Assembly: GCA_037833965.1 (NCBI GenBank)
Contig: AP031352.1
Coordinates: forward strand, 6,428,501 to 6,492,500
Length of the DNA stretch: 64,000 bases
Source of the DNA: Marchantia polymorpha subsp. ruderalis
Taxonomy: Eukaryota; Streptophyta; Marchantiopsida; Marchantiales; Marchantiaceae
Direction: 5' to 3'
Position numbers and translations under genes: made by a program. Each line of letters opens with the position of its first letter. The stretch's first letter is position 1. The notes beneath the pieces are model-generated. The model had not been told where the DNA came from. It saw only the letters and a program-made list of their open reading frames with translations, and did not search any database. Positions 59,506 to 64,000 of the stretch are shown in pieces.

Positions 59506-60711
59506 TTATGTGTTGGTAGGAGATGCTGGACTGGTGGGCGTTGTGCTGGTGGAGTTGTCGTAGAAGATCCAGCTTTCGTCAAACACCTTCTCATAGCTGT
59601 ATCCGAAGTCTTCCGTGCTCAGGGAATCTCTGACTTTCACACTTCTCACGACAGCATTTTCATCAAAGAACAAAAACTCTGCGTCCAGCCAATCTGGCGT
59701 GGACGGGTCTGTTCTGCCATTACCAAGCTTCTGCCACACATCCCAGAGCCTTTCGAGATTGGAGTGGAATACATAAAAGATGGGATCTTCTGGCGCGTGT
59801 GTCGTCAATGCAGTCGAGCCTCCTATCCAGCGGTGAACACTGTTGTGGGGGAGGAACTCCAGAGACCCTCCTCCATTGATGTCCAGGTTCTGGGGGTCTC
59901 CGTGCTTGAACTCCACTCCATGAAAATCCAAACTAGTGTTGCCCACCGCCATCGCCCTGTGCATCAATTCGCGGTTTCTAGGAACCGCCACGCTCGCAAA
60001 ACGCAGAGGAATGTCACTCCGATTAAGAACCGTCAAGTCCATTGGCAGGTTTGCCATGAAAGGTCTCTCAGATCGATTGGCATGGAATGTGGACTTGGAA
60101 GGGTCGCTGTAGAGCTCGGGGAAGAGGTATCCCTTTCTGTAGCAGCCGTCTTTGCCATGGCTCTCGCCATCGACATTGTTATCGAAATTCCAGAAGTGTA
60201 GACTGAATGTGGTGTCGTTGAGCAGCGACTGGAGAATCCTCTCGTGAAAGTATATGAACTGCCGGTGCCAAGGAGAGAAGTACCAGTTAAAATGCACATC
60301 AATGGTGAGGTTGGCAGTGCCATCCTGGATGAAAGCGCCACTTCCATAAGCACAGTGGAGGGCATTCTGCTGGTAGAAGGAGCGAGGGTCGTCCATGGGC
60401 AGAGCTTTCATCAGATCATATGCTCTCCAGAGTTGTTCGCTGTAGATTCTGAGCTCGTCGCCAGCCAAGCATTGCAATGCCTTTCTGACTCGATGCGGCC
60501 CAATATGATCACGTTTGGGGATGAATTCGACGATGGGACCCTTGGTGTAGGTGGCAGGAGGGCAACAATGAGTAATCTCGCCGAAGAAATTACCTGCGTG
60601 GCAAGTATCTAAAGTAGTCTGCGTGAGGCGGATGGGCGCCGACTGCACAGATCCCCAGCTGCTAGTCCAAGCTACAATCAGGAACAAAACCAGTAACTCC
60701 TTAGACGCCAT
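59506..60711 (-). CDS. PPO: secreted tyrosinase-type polyphenol oxidase, copy 2
   Basis: Second single-exon copy, also 401 aa. By eye it differs from copy 1 at seven residues: K2A, F12I, I219M, L224M, A256V, S332G and S383F. All six copper-binding His, the Gly at the thioether position, FH in CuB, the DWL domain, the signal peptide and the six glycosylation sites are kept, so both copies should have the same activity. The first in-frame ATG (60709-60711) matches copy 1 exactly. Similarity at the DNA level spans the coding sequence and about 10 bp either side, and I see none in the promoters or 3' flanks. Both genes point the same way, 4.5 kb apart. Confidence 0.93.
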   Translation of the reverse strand: MASKELLVLFLIVAWTSSWGSVQSAPIRLTQTTLDTCHAGNFFGEITHCCPPATYTKGPIVEFIPKRDHIGPHRVRKALQCLAGDELRIYSEQLWRAYDLMKALPMDDPRSFYQQNALHCAYGSGAFIQDGTANLTIDVHFNWYFSPWHRQFIYFHERILQSLLNDTTFSLHFWNFDNNVDGESHGKDGCYRKGYLFPELYSDPSKSTFHANRSERPFMANLPMDLTVLNRSDIPLRFASVAVPRNRELMHRAMAVGNTSLDFHGVEFKHGDPQNLDINGGGSLEFLPHNSVHRWIGGSTALTTHAPEDPIFYVFHSNLERLWDVWQKLGNGRTDPSTPDWLDAEFLFFDENAVVRSVKVRDSLSTEDFGYSYEKVFDESWIFYDNSTSTTPTSPASPTNT

Positions 60712-61010
60712 CACTGTGGTGTCTCTTGTGTATAGGTGATAACAAGTCCTTATTTCCAAGGCTTGTTCTCTTCAGCTTGCTCGAAGATAGCTAGCTCTTC
60801 GGGATGCGGGACCTCGCAGAAATGGAGATTTCTCTTGGAACCGGGTCTTGAATCTCTTTCTCTCTTCGTCTTCCTACCTCGCTCATCGGGTGTTGAAATC
60901 GCGGTGTATCTGAACTCGGTTGCCAAACCTTGTACAGATTCCCACAAGTTTCAATTCACTGATCACACTCAGTACAGTAAGGATGGATACTATGATGCAT
61001 AGGGCGAAGG

Positions 61011-61018
61011 CTTATAAA
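61011..61018 (-). promoter_or_regulatory. putative TATA box of polyphenol oxidase copy 2
   Basis: The minus strand reads TTTATAAG, identical to the octamer of copy 1, 300 bp upstream of the start codon. Confidence 0.5.
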
Positions 61019-62782
61019 TGAAATGGCTCCTTCCGGCCAGAGTTCCAGAGATGTGTCAGCAAACCAATCTGAAGTGTGTCCACGGGGCTGCGCAGTCTTT
61101 TGTTGCCCAGTCTGTTTCTTAGTTCCAGAAGACTGCCGGACCATAGTCTGCATGTCAGGTGCGAGAATCGGGCTCTTGCTACTGGTGACCGAGACAAGGA
61201 AAACTTCTGGTCTACTGACTCTAGTTTGACTCTGGTGGAGCTGCTGACCCTCACTAGGTCCCACTTGAGGGTCAAAGCCATCCATTTTGATGTCTGATCT
61301 GTTTTAGGACGACTTCATCTTTGGTTACCCGGAGCCTTCATCTCGCTGACAATGTCAGAATCTTTGGTGGATACTTACAATACCTTTCAATATGATAAAA
61401 GACTCTACCCTAGTTTGATCCTAGCTCAAGTTGATGAATATTCCCTAATATGGTCGGATGAAAGGAACACCAGTTAAAAGCATTATCGAATGAAACCGAC
61501 GATGAAAACATTTTTAAACCGATTTTTTGTACAAAGATTTCAAAACTTAATTGGAGCAATCAAAATCTTGTGTTTCTTTTCATTAATAATATCTCAATGA
61601 CCATTTGGATTAAAAAGATTCACGTCCCTAATTTGCGTCATCTGCGAAGAAATTTGGAAGGGTGAGTAATATATACATATAAAGAATCGACTAAGGAGCT
61701 CTAGATATGATGAATTTTGATTTGTGAGGGTCGCGGAGGCTTCCGTTAATGGTTAATAGTCCACGTATGCAAACTAAGCCTGCGGGAACTAAATAACGAA
61801 AGGTCTTGGAAATTCTTCTTCACAACAGTTTGCATAAGTGGGTAATGGTGATATATACTACTTCCAATTCCTTCACACAGAACGTCCAATTTTTTCAGAT
61901 TGTTGGGCAACATCTGTCCATTTATATCAGTCCATACATAATATTTGATTGCATGCAAAAAACTTTCAATTGATGAATTGACGCTCTAAGAAGAGCGACA
62001 TAGTAAACATGCAAGAACTTATTTGGTTACAACTGTACTTGACGACAGCATGAATCTCTACGACGGGCAGACTGGCTCCGGTCCCGCTACTTCATGTATC
62101 GAATTAGATTACTCAAGCTTTCCATTGTCATTAATATGCAGTCCACCATCTACGCATATTTATTTTACTGTGATTTGCATAAGGAACTGCAGAGTGTTAT
62201 ATCTGAGACTGAGATTGTGATTTTACTTTGGAATACCTTGTGTCTCGGCCATGTGCCCGAGACATTGCGCATCTTCCAATGGGAACAGCAGAATTGTGAC
62301 AGAAAGGGATACTGTTAAGGTAAACTTATCTGACTGACCACAGGATCATCAAGCTTGGATATCTAGTTGGCGAGGTCCAAGCGTATGACTCTGAGACTCT
62401 TGTCTCGAGCATGAGGTCTCAACTCCATCCTCGCATGTTTAAAATATTTGACGATGTCCAACTGTGCACGTGGAAATTTGCGTACGCTTGGATTCTGGCG
62501 ATGCTTTTCCCCCTTCACATGTGCAATTTCGCCTATTTACGATTTATATCCTGAAATGTTCATCACCAATGATAAAATTTGGCTAAGTCTTCATCAGTCT
62601 GAAAGGTGAAGGCCCGAAAGCGTTCAGGCCTCGCACTTCGGTTAGATGACACAATTTGTTCATCATTTTATGAACCAACTAGCTTCATGGTTCTGTAGTT
62701 GTGGATCTGGCAATTTGCACAAGTCTTAAATTACAAATGTACTCTGCAGATCGAAGCAAATAGCTGCTGCAAAGCCACTTAC
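61019..62782. other. upstream region of polyphenol oxidase copy 2; no gene assigned
   Basis: Composition is mixed. A minus-strand stretch near 62350-62460 (IVKYFKHARMELRPHARD) is protein-like and might be another exon of the unidentified gene to its right, but splice sites were not convincing. Confidence 0.4.
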
Positions 62783-63850
62783 GTTCAAAGTAAGACATTG
62801 TCCATCCAAGATAAATCTCCGCAAGTAGTGAAACAATGTCACGAGTACTAGGTTCTTCTCCAGTTTTGTGCAGAATACCAGCAAATTCATCCTGAAATGC
62901 CTACATATTGTTATCCATGAGTGCCGAGTTGTGAGCCCTTGGTTATTGATTGAGCCATCTCAATAGGCTAGGAAATCCAAACGAACTAGCATATTATGAT
63001 CGTTAGATAAGAGACACGTTGATAATGTGCAGGGTCTGTGAAGCATAACTCTTGATTGCAGAGAGGAGCTCTGAACTGTCCTTGCAGTCTGCGTTGATCT
63101 CTCATCATTACTCATCTACTTACAATCTGTAATGGACTGCACGCAAGCTTCCACTGTGGGAGCTGAAAGACCAGCGATTGTGTTAAGCTATATGCGTAAT
63201 AATAGCAGCGCGATTAAGATCAGAAGTCTTGCAAAATTCCCACGGATTTTCTTCAATGAGTTTTGGCGCAACCTTTTATCCAGAATCTTCAAGACCGATG
63301 CTAGTGCGCAACCTTGTGTATCGCACATTTAGTAGCAGTCTAGCAAAAGGAAAAAAATAACAAGATCAACCTTTGCCTCACGAAAAAGCGTTCCTTGAAA
63401 TCTAGGACGTAATCGTACGAATCTGTATCTGTAATCTTACTTCCCGCTGAAACATCCTTCAGGTGCACTCTGTGATTTTCAATGCCATCTGATGTTAGTG
63501 CCCATGGTCAGGAGATTGCTACTGGCTGTGTTTAATGCATTCTGAGCACGTGGAGATATTAGGCCATCAAGCGCATGTAGACAACCCCTTGAAGTAAAAT
63601 CTGATGCCAGAAGCATATAAACAGGGTACAATCAGCACAGACCAGAGGACATATTGGAAGGGAAGCACAATCATGGGCTTTGAAGTCATTCAAGATGAGC
63701 TTGATTCTGGATAAGGTTCTACGTTCTGTTACCAAGTTTCTCGCCCGGTGACATAAGACAATAAGCGCCGTACGCTGCAACGAAGACTCTAACCAGAGAT
63801 TCATCTTATCAAATCTGCTAACTACTTCCCAGGCATGTTGACGTTGCACG
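62783..63850 (-). CDS. exons of an unidentified gene, partial at the right edge
   Basis: Three minus-strand segments look like true exons. The first, about 63850-63733, reads QHAWEVVSRFDKMNLWLESS and RTALIVLCHRARNL, then a GTAACA donor. The second, 63488-63371 between TCAG and GTTGAT, reads GIENHRVHLKDVSAG and then DYVLDFKERFFVRQ. The third, 62891-62783 between TTTCAG and GTAAGT, reads DEFAGILHKTGEEPSTRDIV and SLLAEIYLGWTMSYFE. Sense codons are maintained across each and splice sites fit, but the phase between the first two does not close, so at least one exon is missing. Start and stop lie elsewhere. I do not recognise the family. The mixed helical, soluble character excludes a simple membrane protein. 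Confidence 0.45.
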
Positions 63851-64000
63851 GAGTTCGCTCAGAATCTAATTACATAAGATTGAGAAACTAGTACCTTGAA
63901 AATAATAGAAATTGTACGTAAACTATTTATGTGACCATCAACGGTGGTAGATCAGATTAAAATCTTTAACACAGATACCAATTATACAACCGTCAGCAAG

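Noticed and set aside
60712..60759. 16-codon N-terminal extension of polyphenol oxidase copy 2
   Set aside because: It would begin at TTG, precedes the signal peptide, and copy 1 starts at the matching ATG.
1..64000. CRISPR arrays, tRNA and rRNA genes, bacterial operons
   Set aside because: No regularly spaced repeats, no tRNA-like B-box context and no ribosomal sequence were noticed on reading both strands; the gene structures are eukaryotic.

Overview
The window looks like nuclear DNA of a land plant, most likely a bryophyte and plausibly a liverwort such as Marchantia (inference). Three things point there. Genes with plant-type GT-AG introns and a plastid-targeted protein sit beside a DNAAF10/WDR92-type dynein-assembly factor, as expected of a plant with swimming sperm. 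Two secreted tyrosinase-type polyphenol oxidases have no introns. GC-richer genes alternate with long AT-rich intergenic DNA and degenerate retroelements. I saw no prokaryotic operons, CRISPR arrays, rRNA or tRNA.

Layout. 1-4.6 kb: AT-rich, no gene recognised. 4.6-7.1 kb: GC-rich, microsatellite-laden upstream region. 7.1-12.7 kb (+): nine-exon O-fucosyltransferase-family gene whose third intron holds the 3' end of a dead LINE. 14.5-25.4 kb: retrotransposon nest. It contains a decayed minus-strand Ty3/gypsy element, a plus-strand gypsy RT scrap, a 5.1-kb LTR element coding only for gag and protease, and a solo LTR. 27.2-31.1 kb (+): 13-exon GC1/SDR39U1-type chloroplast epimerase gene. 32.9-33.9 kb (+): intronless WDR92/DNAAF10. 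37.4-39.4 kb (-): intronless gene for a conserved plant protein with two hydrophobic stretches, with a hAT-type MITE 366 bp upstream of its start. 44.7-47.2 kb (-): five-exon small C2-domain gene, divergent from an unidentified 151-codon ORF. 49.1-49.7 kb: a second terminal-inverted-repeat element. 53.8-55.0 and 59.5-60.7 kb (-): two almost identical polyphenol oxidase genes. 62.8-63.9 kb (-): exons of an unidentified gene that runs off the right edge.

The genes do not form one pathway. They cover cell-surface glycan synthesis, plastid division, ciliary dynein assembly, membrane-linked C2 function and secreted phenol oxidation. The most interesting signals are four. A textbook four-unit heat-shock element lies in the 5' LTR of the gag-protease element. 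The polyphenol oxidase pair is similar only across the coding sequence. Those enzymes have lost the Cys that normally forms the Cys-His thioether at CuA. A cleanly bounded hAT MITE sits in a gene's upstream region. Intron-exon models were built by hand from GT-AG sites, reading phase and remembered family similarity; no alignment or database search was run.
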